NCBI GenBank assembly: GCA_964472545.1
Contig: CAYYNP010000010.1
Coordinates: 1 to 64,000 of the forward strand
Direction of reading: 5' to 3'
DNA length: 64,000 nucleotides
From: CAYYNP01 sp964472545
Lineage (GTDB): Bacteria > Planctomycetota > Planctomycetia > Pirellulales > Thermoguttaceae
Shown: piece after piece, positions 34,574 to 43,511 of the stretch
How the letters are laid out: the number at the start of each line of letters is the position of its first letter
Numbering within the stretch: position 1 is the stretch's first letter
Notes under the pieces: model-generated
Seen by the model: only the letters and a program-made list of their open reading frames with translations
The model's database searches: none
Told to the model about the DNA's origin: nothing
Made by a program: the position numbers and the translations under genes

Positions 34574-34609
34574 GCGACCGACGCCGCGACCGACGCTGCG
34601 ACCGGCGCC
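34574..34609. repeat. 12-bp tandem repeat, three copies
   Basis: Three consecutive copies of GCGACCGACGCC, the second and third with one change each. They lie between the membrane protein gene and the sulfatase start, about 30 bp before the sulfatase ATG. Confidence 0.85.
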
Positions 34610-34640
34610 GAACCCGGCTCAACCTAGGAGAAACACCACC

Positions 34641-36104
34641 ATGCTCTGTCGCCATTTCTTCCTGCGATTGACGCTCCTGCTCGCGGGCACCTTCACGACG
34701 GGTTCGACGCTCGTGCAACACGCCACGGCCGATACGCCCGCCAAGAGGCCCAATTTCGTCTTCTTCCTCGTCGACGACCTCGGCTGGGCCGATTTGGGGT
34801 GCTTCGGAAGCACGTTCTACGAGACGCCCAACATCGACTCGCTATGTGCCTCCGGTATGAAGTTCACCGACGGCTACGCGGCCGGCTCGGTCTGTTCGCC
34901 GACCCGGGCGAGCATCATTACCGGGCGGCACCCGGTGCGGGTCGACATCACCGACTGGATTCCCGGGGCGTCGGCTTCCCGGGCCAAAGACGCGAAGTTT
35001 CGACACGTTGACGACCGCGGCAACCTCGCGCTGAGCGAAGTCACCATCGCCGAAGTCTTGAAGCAACACGGATACCGCACGTTCTTCGCCGGCAAGTGGC
35101 ATCTCGGCGGCGAGGGCCACTGGCCGACCGATCAGGGGTTCGACTTCAACGTCGGCGGCTGCGATAAGGGATCGCCGCCGGGCGGATACTACGCTCCCTG
35201 GACCAATCCGGCCTTGACGGCCAGAGCCGACGGCGAGTACTTGACCGAACGGCTCACCGACGAGTCGATCCGGTTTCTCGGTTCCCGCGACGCCAAGCGG
35301 CCGTTTCTGCTGTATCTCTCCTACTACAACGTCCACACGCCGATCACGCCGTACAAGAAGCGCTACGCCGAGTTTCAAGAGAAAGCGGCCCAGCGATTCC
35401 CCGACAAGACACCGGTCGCGCAGGAACACGACGGCGCGTCGCGAATGCGGCAGGACAACCCGGCGTACGCGTCGATGATCGCGGCAGTGGACGACAGCGT
35501 GGGCCGCATCCTCGACGAACTGAAGAAGTTGGGGTTGGCCGACGACACGGTGGTGTTCTTCTTCTCCGACAATGGCGGGCTCTGCACTTTGCGGAATCCC
35601 GGGCCTACCTGCAACCTGCCGCTACGCTCCGGCAAGGGATGGCTCTACGAAGGCGGCGTCCGCGAGCCGACGATCATCCGCGCGCCGGGCGTAACGAAGC
35701 CGGGTAGCGTCTGCCGGACGCCGGTGCTCAGCACGGACTTCTTCCCCACGATACTCGAATTGGCCGGGCTCCCGGCGATGCCGAAGCTGCACGCCGACGG
35801 CGTGAGTCTGATGCCGCTGTTACAGGGCGGCGACGCGCTGCCGACGCGTCCGCTCTGGTGGCACTACCCCCACTATCACGGCTCGACTTGGAAGCCCGGC
35901 GCGGCGATTCGCGATGGCGACTGGAAGTTGATCGAGTTCTACCACTACGACAAGGTCGAACTGTACAATCTGGCGGACGACCTCGGCGAGCAGAACGAAC
36001 TGAGCAGGTCGAACCCGGCCAGGACCGCCGAATTGCTCGATAAGCTCCACGCGTTGCAGAAGCAAATGGGTGCGCGGATGCCGCAGCCGATCGCGACGGA
36101 GTGA
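34641..36104 (+). CDS. secreted sulfatase
   Basis: A 487-aa arylsulfatase-type enzyme that would hydrolyse sulfate esters, likely on sulfated polysaccharides. The ATG at 34641 has AGGAGAA upstream and gives a signal peptide (residues about 1-31); the longer frame adds a Pro/Arg-rich leader from the 12-bp repeats. Motifs: NFVFFLVDDLGWADLG (metal-binding Asp pair), CSPTRASIITGRHP with Cys85 as the formylglycine precursor in the C-x-P-x-R signature, FFAGKWHLGG, and FFFSDNGG. All catalytic elements look intact, so activity needs an FGE/anSME maturase, which is not in the window. It converges on the PQQ-propeller gene that ends at 36239, with a hairpin between. The sulfated substrate is unknown. 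Confidence 0.93.
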   Translation: MLCRHFFLRLTLLLAGTFTTGSTLVQHATADTPAKRPNFVFFLVDDLGWADLGCFGSTFYETPNIDSLCASGMKFTDGYAAGSVCSPTRASIITGRHPVRVDITDWIPGASASRAKDAKFRHVDDRGNLALSEVTIAEVLKQHGYRTFFAGKWHLGGEGHWPTDQGFDFNVGGCDKGSPPGGYYAPWTNPALTARADGEYLTERLTDESIRFLGSRDAKRPFLLYLSYYNVHTPITPYKKRYAEFQEKAAQRFPDKTPVAQEHDGASRMRQDNPAYASMIAAVDDSVGRILDELKKLGLADDTVVFFFSDNGGLCTLRNPGPTCNLPLRSGKGWLYEGGVREPTIIRAPGVTKPGSVCRTPVLSTDFFPTILELAGLPAMPKLHADGVSLMPLLQGGDALPTRPLWWHYPHYHGSTWKPGAAIRDGDWKLIEFYHYDKVELYNLADDLGEQNELSRSNPARTAELLDKLHALQKQMGARMPQPIATE

Positions 36105-36174
36105 CCGGCCCGGCGGGCGACCCCGTTTTGCCGCCGGCACGGCAGTGTGGTCCGCCGCTCGATACTCGATCTCT

Positions 36175-36193
36175 CGCCGCCGTACCGGCGGCG
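36175..36193. terminator. hairpin between convergent sulfatase and propeller genes
   Basis: CGCCGCCG (36175-36182) and CGGCGGCG (36186-36193) form a perfect 8-bp stem with a 3-nt loop between two convergent stops. There is no T-run; it could serve both genes. Confidence 0.4.
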
Positions 36194-36238
36194 GCTAAAC
36201 GCTGAAAGCTGAACGACAAACTCTGTGCCGACGCACGA

Positions 36239-39200
36239 TCACTCCCCGGAGAGGCAAACGACCGTTCCGTCCTTCAACGCCAACAGCACGCTGCCGTGGG
36301 CGGCGGCCATTCCGTCAAAGACCGGCATGGCCGGTAGCGTGTGTTCGCCGAGCGTGGAGCCGTCGCCGGTGGAAACCAGACGCAGAAACACGCCTCGCTC
36401 GCCGCGATAGCCGGCCATCGCCTCGTCCTCGTTCTCGAAGGCAAGCACTCCCGACGTCTTGCGTCCCAGATCGGGCGGTCCGGCGACCAACAATTTGCCC
36501 GGCGTGAGCACCATGGCGCGAACGATCAGCGACTCCGCGTCGGACCAGACCGGCGCCGACAAGGCAGGCTTTCGCTTCGGCTTTCGCCGCGACGGTGGGC
36601 CGCTTGCCGCCGGCTCATCGGGCGCCGGAGGTTTCCGATCTCGCCGCCAAAGGTGATAGGCGTCGGCTTTGTGCCCGGTCGCCCCGCTGGCGATGCTCGT
36701 ACGGCCGTAGCCGAAGATCGATTCGTCGGAAAGTGCCAAGATGCGTCCGGCCGGCGCGCCGCCGGCGGCGTTGGCCCAGCCACCCCAGCCGGCACCGACG
36801 CTCGTGCCGTGGATCCAGTACGATCGCACGTACCACTCTTCGCCGAGGAAACCGGCGACGGAGAACAGGTGCGGCTCGGTCTGCTGTGTCTGCCGGCCTT
36901 CGCGGTCGAAGGCGATCTGTTTCATAAAGACCGATTCGCCGTTGCCCGATAGCAGGTCGGAGCGGACACCCTCCATGTCGAAGCCGCCGAACGGCTCTTT
37001 GCCGGTCTGCCGGCCGGTTTCCGGATCGAGGTGATAGAACGGCGCTTGCGAGATTTCGTTGCCGGAAAGCGGATCGAGCCGATAGAGGACCAGTCCGCCG
37101 TCGAGATAGCTGTTGCGTCCGGCCGCGACGTACAGCACGTCGTTCTGCATCAGTACCGAGCCGTGAACCGGCCAAATCGACTCGAGCCGATCGAAGGCGT
37201 TGACCAAACGAACTTTCGGCGCGGCTCGAAATCGCCAGGCAAGTTCTCCGCTGACCGCGTCGAGGCAGTAGACCCAGCCGTCGGCCGAGCCGAAGAGGAT
37301 CGTGCCGCGATAGAACGTCGGCGAGCTGTCGATCCGTCCACCGGCGGTGAAGGTCCACAGTTCGCGGCCGTCGTCTGCCGCAAGTGCATGGACCGTGTAT
37401 GCGTCGGTCGCGGCAACGTAGACGCGTCCGTCGCCGGTAATCGGCTGCGTCAGGCGTCCACCGATCTTGACGGACCAATGCCGCTTCAGCTTCGCCGGCA
37501 CGCTCGTGGCCACGGCGCCGCTTCGCTCGTTGTCGCGGCGATACATCGGCCAGGCGTCGGCGGGCGGCTCAGTCGCACCGCCGCGTCGTTCGCTGACGTT
37601 CTGATAAGCAGGTCCCTTCTCGAGGCGTGCGACCGGCGCCTCGTCCACGACGTCGTCCCTCTGCGGTGCCGCGGCGAAGAAGCCGAGCACCTTGACCTTG
37701 TTGTAACACGCGCACGCGTTCGGCGGAGCATAGACCAGGCCGTTGGCCGGCATCACCCCGTATTGACACGTGCCGCGGATCCAACTGTTGTTGCCCAGCC
37801 AGCCGTCTTCGAAGCTCACGACCTCGATGCCCGAGCGGCCGGTGAGGATGAAACGCTCGGTTGCCTTGTTGCGATAGCAGCGATGGTGGGGCATCGCCAC
37901 GGCGGCGCCCTTCCAATGCAGTTCCCGGACCAGTTCGCCCGTTTCGAGATCGTATCCGCGGAAGTTCGATCCGACCCAAACCACGCCGTCGACGACGAAG
38001 ACGTCGGTCGGCGAGTTGTATTGTTCGGAACAGGCGGCGCTCCAGAGTTCCTCGCCCGTCTGGGCCGAGTACGCCCGAAGCTTGCTCGGTCCGCCGCGGG
38101 AGAAGCCCGGCTCGTTCCAGCCGTGCACACCCCAGGCAAGTTGGCCGTCGGTGGCGGGGGCGTCTTGCGGCTTGGCGGCCGACGGTTCACGATCGGCGCA
38201 CAGAATCACGTCCTGCGTAGCCACGAGTGTGGGCGCCGAGAAGGCCATCCGTTTGGCCGGCGTGGGGCGGGGCGTCTTCCAGACTTCTTCGCCGGATTGT
38301 GCATCCAGCCGCATCATCCCGGCCGTGGTTTGGCAATAGACACCGCCCTCGCAAACGGCGAGCGTCAGCGGCAGCAGAAACTCGCCGTCGTCGAACTCGT
38401 GCTTCCAGAGGCGACGGCCTTTTTCGACGTCCATCGCAGTGACGTAGCGGAAGTCGGTCCGCGGCGGCTCGCCACGGCGGTGCAGCCCGCCGCCGGTGCG
38501 GTCGTTTTCCGAGGTGCCCACGACCAGATACAGCACGCCGCCGCTGAGAAGAATCTCCTCGGTATGTTCGGTGCCCTCGTAGATCCGCAGGGTCTTTCCC
38601 GTAAACGCACACAGGGCGGTCACCGGTTCGGCCAGACCGAGTGTAACAAAGACACGCTCCGCAGACGCCACCAGGCGCCGCTGCAAGTGGACCGGCCCCG
38701 AGCGGAAATGGCGCAGATGGTCGTTCCACTGCTCGATGTTTCTCTTCCACAATAGCGTACCGTTGAAGGCGTCTCGGGCGACCAGCCGCCACCGACCGCC
38801 GAAGCGGATCGACGCGAACGGCGCCTCGTCGACGATGAAGAACAGCCGGCCGCCGGCAGTCACGGCCGTGCTCATGCTGGCAAGTTCCTCATGGCTACGG
38901 CCGAATCGCGGCTCCGCAATCCACTGGATCGACCGCGGCTCGCCGGCACGCTGGTCGGCAGCCACGGCGTTGTTGTCCGGACCGTGCAGGTAGTGGGGCC
39001 ACTCGTCGAGTTCCTTCGGCCAGCGTTTGACGACCTTCGTCCATTGGCCGTCTCGCCTGACGTGCGCCGTTCCGCCCGGAACCAAAACGCGGACGATTTC
39101 CTCCGTCATCACGTCGCCGGGGTCGTCGGCGTACATCAGGTTGACGAGGTTATCGACGTAGGGCAGCCGCTTGCCCTTAAGCCGGTCGATGGAGACCTTG

Positions 39201-39508
39201 CCGTAGATGCCGCACGCGCGGACGTGCCGTCGGGCCGCCTGCACGTTGTCTGCACTGCGGTCCAGGCCGTGAACGAGATACGTATCGCGATAAGCCAGCG
39301 CGGCGGTCGTCTTGCCGTCGCCGCAACCAAGATGGACAATCAGGCCGCCGGGCAACGCCATCTCGTCGGACGTTTCTCCGACGATTGGGGCCTCGGGCGG
39401 TTCGGCGGCGATCGAATCGTGGCACGCGCAAATGCACGCCACAAACACGACCATCAGGGCCGTTGTCGGCGCCGAAGACGGACGACGGGATGCAATGCGG
39501 AACGTCAT
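36239..39508 (-). CDS. exported SAM-methyltransferase-like plus PQQ beta-propeller protein (paralogue 3)
   Basis: A 1089-aa protein, third in a tandem of three. GGGAG lies 7 nt before the ATG. Order: signal peptide (about 1-34), then a class I methyltransferase-like domain (about 54-165: GGLIVHLGCGDGKTTAAL as motif I, HGLDRS as motif II, DNLVNLMYADD, VLVPGGTAHVR), a linker, and a PQQ-like beta-propeller in two halves (about 190-600 and 665-1085: DAFNGTLLWKRNI, LTVAATDAYTVHALAADDG, ELWTFTAGGRID). The propeller repeats resemble BamB/PQQ dehydrogenase blades; PQQ-dehydrogenase catalytic ligands are not evident. The C-terminus, DGMAAAHGSVLLALKDGTVVCLSG, closes the propeller. Inference: an exported binding or enzymatic protein; a SAM-dependent reaction outside the cytoplasm would be unexpected. 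Close paralogues are immediately upstream. Confidence 0.8.
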   Translation of the reverse strand: MTFRIASRRPSSAPTTALMVVFVACICACHDSIAAEPPEAPIVGETSDEMALPGGLIVHLGCGDGKTTAALAYRDTYLVHGLDRSADNVQAARRHVRACGIYGKVSIDRLKGKRLPYVDNLVNLMYADDPGDVMTEEIVRVLVPGGTAHVRRDGQWTKVVKRWPKELDEWPHYLHGPDNNAVAADQRAGEPRSIQWIAEPRFGRSHEELASMSTAVTAGGRLFFIVDEAPFASIRFGGRWRLVARDAFNGTLLWKRNIEQWNDHLRHFRSGPVHLQRRLVASAERVFVTLGLAEPVTALCAFTGKTLRIYEGTEHTEEILLSGGVLYLVVGTSENDRTGGGLHRRGEPPRTDFRYVTAMDVEKGRRLWKHEFDDGEFLLPLTLAVCEGGVYCQTTAGMMRLDAQSGEEVWKTPRPTPAKRMAFSAPTLVATQDVILCADREPSAAKPQDAPATDGQLAWGVHGWNEPGFSRGGPSKLRAYSAQTGEELWSAACSEQYNSPTDVFVVDGVVWVGSNFRGYDLETGELVRELHWKGAAVAMPHHRCYRNKATERFILTGRSGIEVVSFEDGWLGNNSWIRGTCQYGVMPANGLVYAPPNACACYNKVKVLGFFAAAPQRDDVVDEAPVARLEKGPAYQNVSERRGGATEPPADAWPMYRRDNERSGAVATSVPAKLKRHWSVKIGGRLTQPITGDGRVYVAATDAYTVHALAADDGRELWTFTAGGRIDSSPTFYRGTILFGSADGWVYCLDAVSGELAWRFRAAPKVRLVNAFDRLESIWPVHGSVLMQNDVLYVAAGRNSYLDGGLVLYRLDPLSGNEISQAPFYHLDPETGRQTGKEPFGGFDMEGVRSDLLSGNGESVFMKQIAFDREGRQTQQTEPHLFSVAGFLGEEWYVRSYWIHGTSVGAGWGGWANAAGGAPAGRILALSDESIFGYGRTSIASGATGHKADAYHLWRRDRKPPAPDEPAASGPPSRRKPKRKPALSAPVWSDAESLIVRAMVLTPGKLLVAGPPDLGRKTSGVLAFENEDEAMAGYRGERGVFLRLVSTGDGSTLGEHTLPAMPVFDGMAAAHGSVLLALKDGTVVCLSGE

Positions 39509-39543
39509 GTTAACTCCCAGTTCGTAAGGTAATCGCGGAAATA

Positions 39544-42500
39544 TCAGCGGCCACGCAGGCAGAGGACCTTTCCATCCACGGTTGTCAGGTAGAGCCGTCC
39601 GCCGGCGGCGGCCATGCCGTCCCAGGCGGGCGGGGCGTCGAGTTTCCGCTGGCCCAGCGTCGTGCCGTCGGCGATCGACACGGCCTGCAACAGCCCGCCC
39701 TTGCGGCCGGCAAGTGAAGCGTCCTGCTCGGCGATCTTTGCCTGGATTGTCGGCGTGCCGAGCTCGAGGGTGGCCTGTTCTTCATCCAGCAGGTCGGGCG
39801 GGCCGGCTATGAACAACGTCTGCCCCGTCTGGACCATCGCGCGGGCCAGCAGCGGCACGTCCTGCGACCAGTCGTGCACGACGTGATAGCCGCGCTGCGG
39901 CGGGGACGCGGGTTTCTTCGGCGCAGGGTTTGCCGAACTGCGCGGCGTTCTGGCAAACGCCAACGCCCGGCCGACTTTGCCCTCGGCCGGCTTGGCACCC
40001 TCAATGCGTCCGTGGTTCGCCCGCCCGGAAGCATCCCGGGCCCCATTCGCGTCGAACGACATGCTCAGCACCAACCGGGCGTCCTTGGCGGGCGCCGCGT
40101 TCGGGGTCGCGCAATGCCGGGCAATCTCCTCGGCCGCGACGTCGCCGTGGTAGATGCGAACCTCATCGATCAGACCGGTGAACGAGAAGGGCACGGTGTA
40201 GTCGCCCACGGCACTGGAGGCGTCTTCGCCGATTTCCAGCGGGTTATTGGGGTCTGCCTCGATCAAAGCGGGCGCCTTGCCCGTGGCGGCCAGCTTGCCG
40301 CCGACGAACACCTGAAGCCGCTTGTCCGGCGTCAGCACGCCCGCCAAGTGCACCCAGCCTTTGGGCAGCTTCTGCTCCGCGCGTGCGGCTCCGAGTATGC
40401 CGTTGTTCCGTACGAAGAAGCACGGCTTGCCTTCTTCGAGCACCAGCGCGTATCCCAAAGCGGAGCCACCGCGGGCAAGGATCACGCCGTTGGGCCGCTC
40501 GGCGTTGACCCAGGCCTCGACGGCCAGCGGTTTGCCGGTCGGGTTCAGACTGGCCGAGTTCTCCACACAAACCCGCGATCCGCCGGCTGCCGGCCGTGCC
40601 GCGTCGCCGCGTCGCCCGGGCCGAGGAACTTCAGGGGCCTCTTTGTCGGCCGCCCAAAGATGATGTTCCAGCGGCGTCGTCCAGCGGTAGTATTGCGGCT
40701 TGCGTCCGAAGCCGTAGACACGATCCTCGTCGAAGACGAGAATTCGCCCGGAGGGAGCGTACTTGCCGGCCTGGTGATAGCCAGAGTGGCCACCGGCAAC
40801 GCTACGCCCGTAAATCCAGTAGGTACGGTGCCAATAGGCATCGTCGACGAACGTCGAAGGCGCGAACAGGTGGGCGTCTTCACCCCGCTGCACCCAGCCC
40901 TGTACGGCCGGCTCGCCCGAATGGGGGCCGAGCTGCTGCCGATTGCCCTGAAGATCGAACACCTGCGACTTCATATACATCCGCTTGCCGTCGCTGGAGA
41001 GGATGTCCGGCTTGGCGACCGGCATGTTGAGCACTTGCACGTTGAGTTGCAGATCTCCGTCCTGTTCCGGGTGGCGGTCGTCGAGGTGGGTCTTCGAGAG
41101 GAGTTTGCCCGATTGGGGGTCGAGGCGATAGAGCCAAATGCCGCCGTCGAGGAACATGTTCCTGCCCGCCGCGAAGAACAACACGTCGCCCTCGATCAAC
41201 ACACTGCCATGGACCGGCCAGACGCTCTCGACCTGCTCGTTGGCCACCAGCCGCTGGTCGATCGGCGCCGCACGAAACCGCCAGACCAACGCGCCGTCGT
41301 CCGCCCGCAGGCAATAGACGTAGCCGTCGGCCGAGCCGAAGATCGCCAGCCCTCGGTAGATCGTGGGCGGCGAATCGACGCGTCCGCCGGCGATGTAGCT
41401 CCAGACGGGCTTGCCGGTCGCGGCGCTCAGCGCGTGGACCGTATGCGTCTCGGTAGCCGCCACGAAGAGCTTGCCGTCGGCGACGACCACGCTGCTGAGT
41501 TTCTCTCCGAGATCGGTCGTCCAGGCCTCGTCCAACTCTGTCGGCACGGCCGTCTTCGTGTACCCGCTGCGGTTGTTGGCGCCGCGATAGGTGGGCCAAT
41601 CGGCGGCGTCGGCCGAGTTGGTTGGCGGTGAGCCGAACGCCGGTCCGCACTGAAGACGATTTGCGGCGGCGGCCGCCTTGGGAATCCGCGGCCCGGCCGA
41701 GGCCGGCGCCAAGGCGTTGAAGCCGTCGAGCTTCGCCTCCGGATAGCAGGCACACGGGTGTTGCGGGGCGTAGATCATCCCGTTGCAGGGCATGATGCCG
41801 TATAGACACGCGCCGCGTACCCAGTGGTGGATCTCCCAACTTTGCCTGCGGAAATCGACGAACTCGATCCCGGTCCGCGAGGGCAGCAGGAATTGGTCGG
41901 TCGCCTTAGCCCGATGACAACGATGGTGAAACCAGTAGGTTTCGACGTCCGGCAGAAACTCGTTCTTGATCTCGCCGGTCTTCAGGTCTCGCCCGGTCCA
42001 GATGCCCGAGTCGCCCCCGCCGGCAATCTTCGCCGACCAGACGAGCCCGCCCACGACCAACAGGTCCTCCGGCGAGTTGTGCCCGCCCCGATGGTGTTCG
42101 GCACTCCAAAGCACCTTGCCCGTGTCGGCGGCCAAAGCGGTCATGGAGCGATTGCCGCCGGCGAAGACGACAACGTCTCCGTGTACCAGCAAGTTCGGCG
42201 TGTAGCCAGTGTGGTTCAAGGATCGGCTGGCCATTGGCTCCGACTTCCACCGCAACTCGCCGCTTTTCCGATCGAGGGAAACAACAGAGGCGCCGTCGTA
42301 GAACGTGACACTACGGCCGTCCGCCGCCAACGTGGCCTGGGCCACGGGCGTTCGCGATCGCCACAGGGTCTGGCCGGTATCTGCATCTAAGGCCACGATC
42401 TGCCTGGGCTCCTCCTCTTCCCACTGCCAGGTCTTCCGATGACCCCGCACGGCGGCCAGGCTCTCGTAGGCCATTTGGTGCATCTTCGACTCGACGTCCT

Positions 42501-43479
42501 CCGGCCGCACCACGGCGAACAGCACGCCGTCGGAGTAGACGATCTCTTCGGTGGCTTTGGTGCCTTCGTAGGTGCGGTTGGTCTCGCCCGTGGCGGCGCT
42601 GAGGGCGGTCAACGGGGCGTCGAGACTGAGGACGGCATAGACGGTCTGATCGACCGCCACCAGTCGCCGGGCGAGTTGTGCCGGCCCGCTCTTCAGCGGC
42701 CAGAGTTGCGTGTGCCAGTTGGCAATCGGCCGTTTCCAGAGGATGCAGCCGTTGAAGGCGTCCCGCGCGATCAGCTTCCATTTCGACGGCAGGAAGATCG
42801 ACGCCTGGGAGCCTTCGTCGAAGATCGTGAAAACCCGGCCCCCGGTGGAGACGACCGCACTGACGCTCGACATGTTGTCGTGGTGGCGCGACCAGCGTGG
42901 GCTGCCGACCCATTGCAGCCGCCGTGGCGGCCCCACCGTGTCGCGCGATACCGGGTTGTTCGTTTCATCGTACAGACAGTGCGTCCACTCGTCCATCCCA
43001 CCCGGACGCGACTTGACGGTGGTGGTCCACTCGTCACCGCGTTTCACATACGCCACGCCGCCCGGACAAAGCACGCGACGAACTTCCTCCATGGCGATTC
43101 CATCAAGATCTTCGGCCACGACGAGGTTCACCAGGTTGTCGATGTACGGCAGACGGTTGCCGCTGAAGCGGGCGGCCGTCACGTTACCGGCAACGCCCAG
43201 CGACCGCAGGTGGCGTCGGGCTTCCTGCACGTTCTCCTCACTTCGGTCGAGTCCCTGCACCAGATAGCCGTCGCTTTGGCACAGCGCTGCGGTGAGCCGT
43301 CCGTCGCCGCAGCCGAGGTGAACGATCAGGCCGACCTTAACGCCGGTCGTGCGGAGAATGCGTTGGGCCGTTTCTTCCTGCGAGGCGTCGGCCGCGAGAA
43401 CGTGATCGGCGGCAAGACCGCCCACGATCATCACGGCGGCGCACGCAGCCGCCGCGGAGAATCGGTTTCCTTTTCTCAT
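39544..43479 (-). CDS. exported SAM-methyltransferase-like plus PQQ beta-propeller protein with LamG insertion (paralogue 2)
   Basis: A 1311-aa protein, second in the tandem. I chose the ATG at 43479 (AGGAG upstream, signal peptide about 1-28); the frame extends further to 43914 only through the preceding gene. The layout is that of the other two: motif I VGLIVHLGCGDGRLTAAL, QGLDRS, DNLVNLVVAEDL, VLCPGGVAYVK, then two propeller halves (for example DAFNGCILWKRPI, ELRWKSEP, VHALSAATGKPVWSYIAGGR). A LamG/concanavalin-like domain of about 160 residues (LAVEAWVNAERPNGVILARG, then LPKGWVHLAGVLTPDKRLQV and GLIDEVRIYHG) sits between propeller halves near residue 980-1140. That domain is absent from the two other paralogues. 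The gap to the upstream paralogue is 32 bp. LamG domains commonly bind polysaccharide, which points to a carbohydrate role. Confidence 0.8.
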   Translation of the reverse strand: MRKGNRFSAAAACAAVMIVGGLAADHVLAADASQEETAQRILRTTGVKVGLIVHLGCGDGRLTAALCQSDGYLVQGLDRSEENVQEARRHLRSLGVAGNVTAARFSGNRLPYIDNLVNLVVAEDLDGIAMEEVRRVLCPGGVAYVKRGDEWTTTVKSRPGGMDEWTHCLYDETNNPVSRDTVGPPRRLQWVGSPRWSRHHDNMSSVSAVVSTGGRVFTIFDEGSQASIFLPSKWKLIARDAFNGCILWKRPIANWHTQLWPLKSGPAQLARRLVAVDQTVYAVLSLDAPLTALSAATGETNRTYEGTKATEEIVYSDGVLFAVVRPEDVESKMHQMAYESLAAVRGHRKTWQWEEEEPRQIVALDADTGQTLWRSRTPVAQATLAADGRSVTFYDGASVVSLDRKSGELRWKSEPMASRSLNHTGYTPNLLVHGDVVVFAGGNRSMTALAADTGKVLWSAEHHRGGHNSPEDLLVVGGLVWSAKIAGGGDSGIWTGRDLKTGEIKNEFLPDVETYWFHHRCHRAKATDQFLLPSRTGIEFVDFRRQSWEIHHWVRGACLYGIMPCNGMIYAPQHPCACYPEAKLDGFNALAPASAGPRIPKAAAAANRLQCGPAFGSPPTNSADAADWPTYRGANNRSGYTKTAVPTELDEAWTTDLGEKLSSVVVADGKLFVAATETHTVHALSAATGKPVWSYIAGGRVDSPPTIYRGLAIFGSADGYVYCLRADDGALVWRFRAAPIDQRLVANEQVESVWPVHGSVLIEGDVLFFAAGRNMFLDGGIWLYRLDPQSGKLLSKTHLDDRHPEQDGDLQLNVQVLNMPVAKPDILSSDGKRMYMKSQVFDLQGNRQQLGPHSGEPAVQGWVQRGEDAHLFAPSTFVDDAYWHRTYWIYGRSVAGGHSGYHQAGKYAPSGRILVFDEDRVYGFGRKPQYYRWTTPLEHHLWAADKEAPEVPRPGRRGDAARPAAGGSRVCVENSASLNPTGKPLAVEAWVNAERPNGVILARGGSALGYALVLEEGKPCFFVRNNGILGAARAEQKLPKGWVHLAGVLTPDKRLQVFVGGKLAATGKAPALIEADPNNPLEIGEDASSAVGDYTVPFSFTGLIDEVRIYHGDVAAEEIARHCATPNAAPAKDARLVLSMSFDANGARDASGRANHGRIEGAKPAEGKVGRALAFARTPRSSANPAPKKPASPPQRGYHVVHDWSQDVPLLARAMVQTGQTLFIAGPPDLLDEEQATLELGTPTIQAKIAEQDASLAGRKGGLLQAVSIADGTTLGQRKLDAPPAWDGMAAAGGRLYLTTVDGKVLCLRGR

Positions 43480-43511
43480 CGATTGATCTCCTGATAGACC
43501 TAGGTTCAAGT

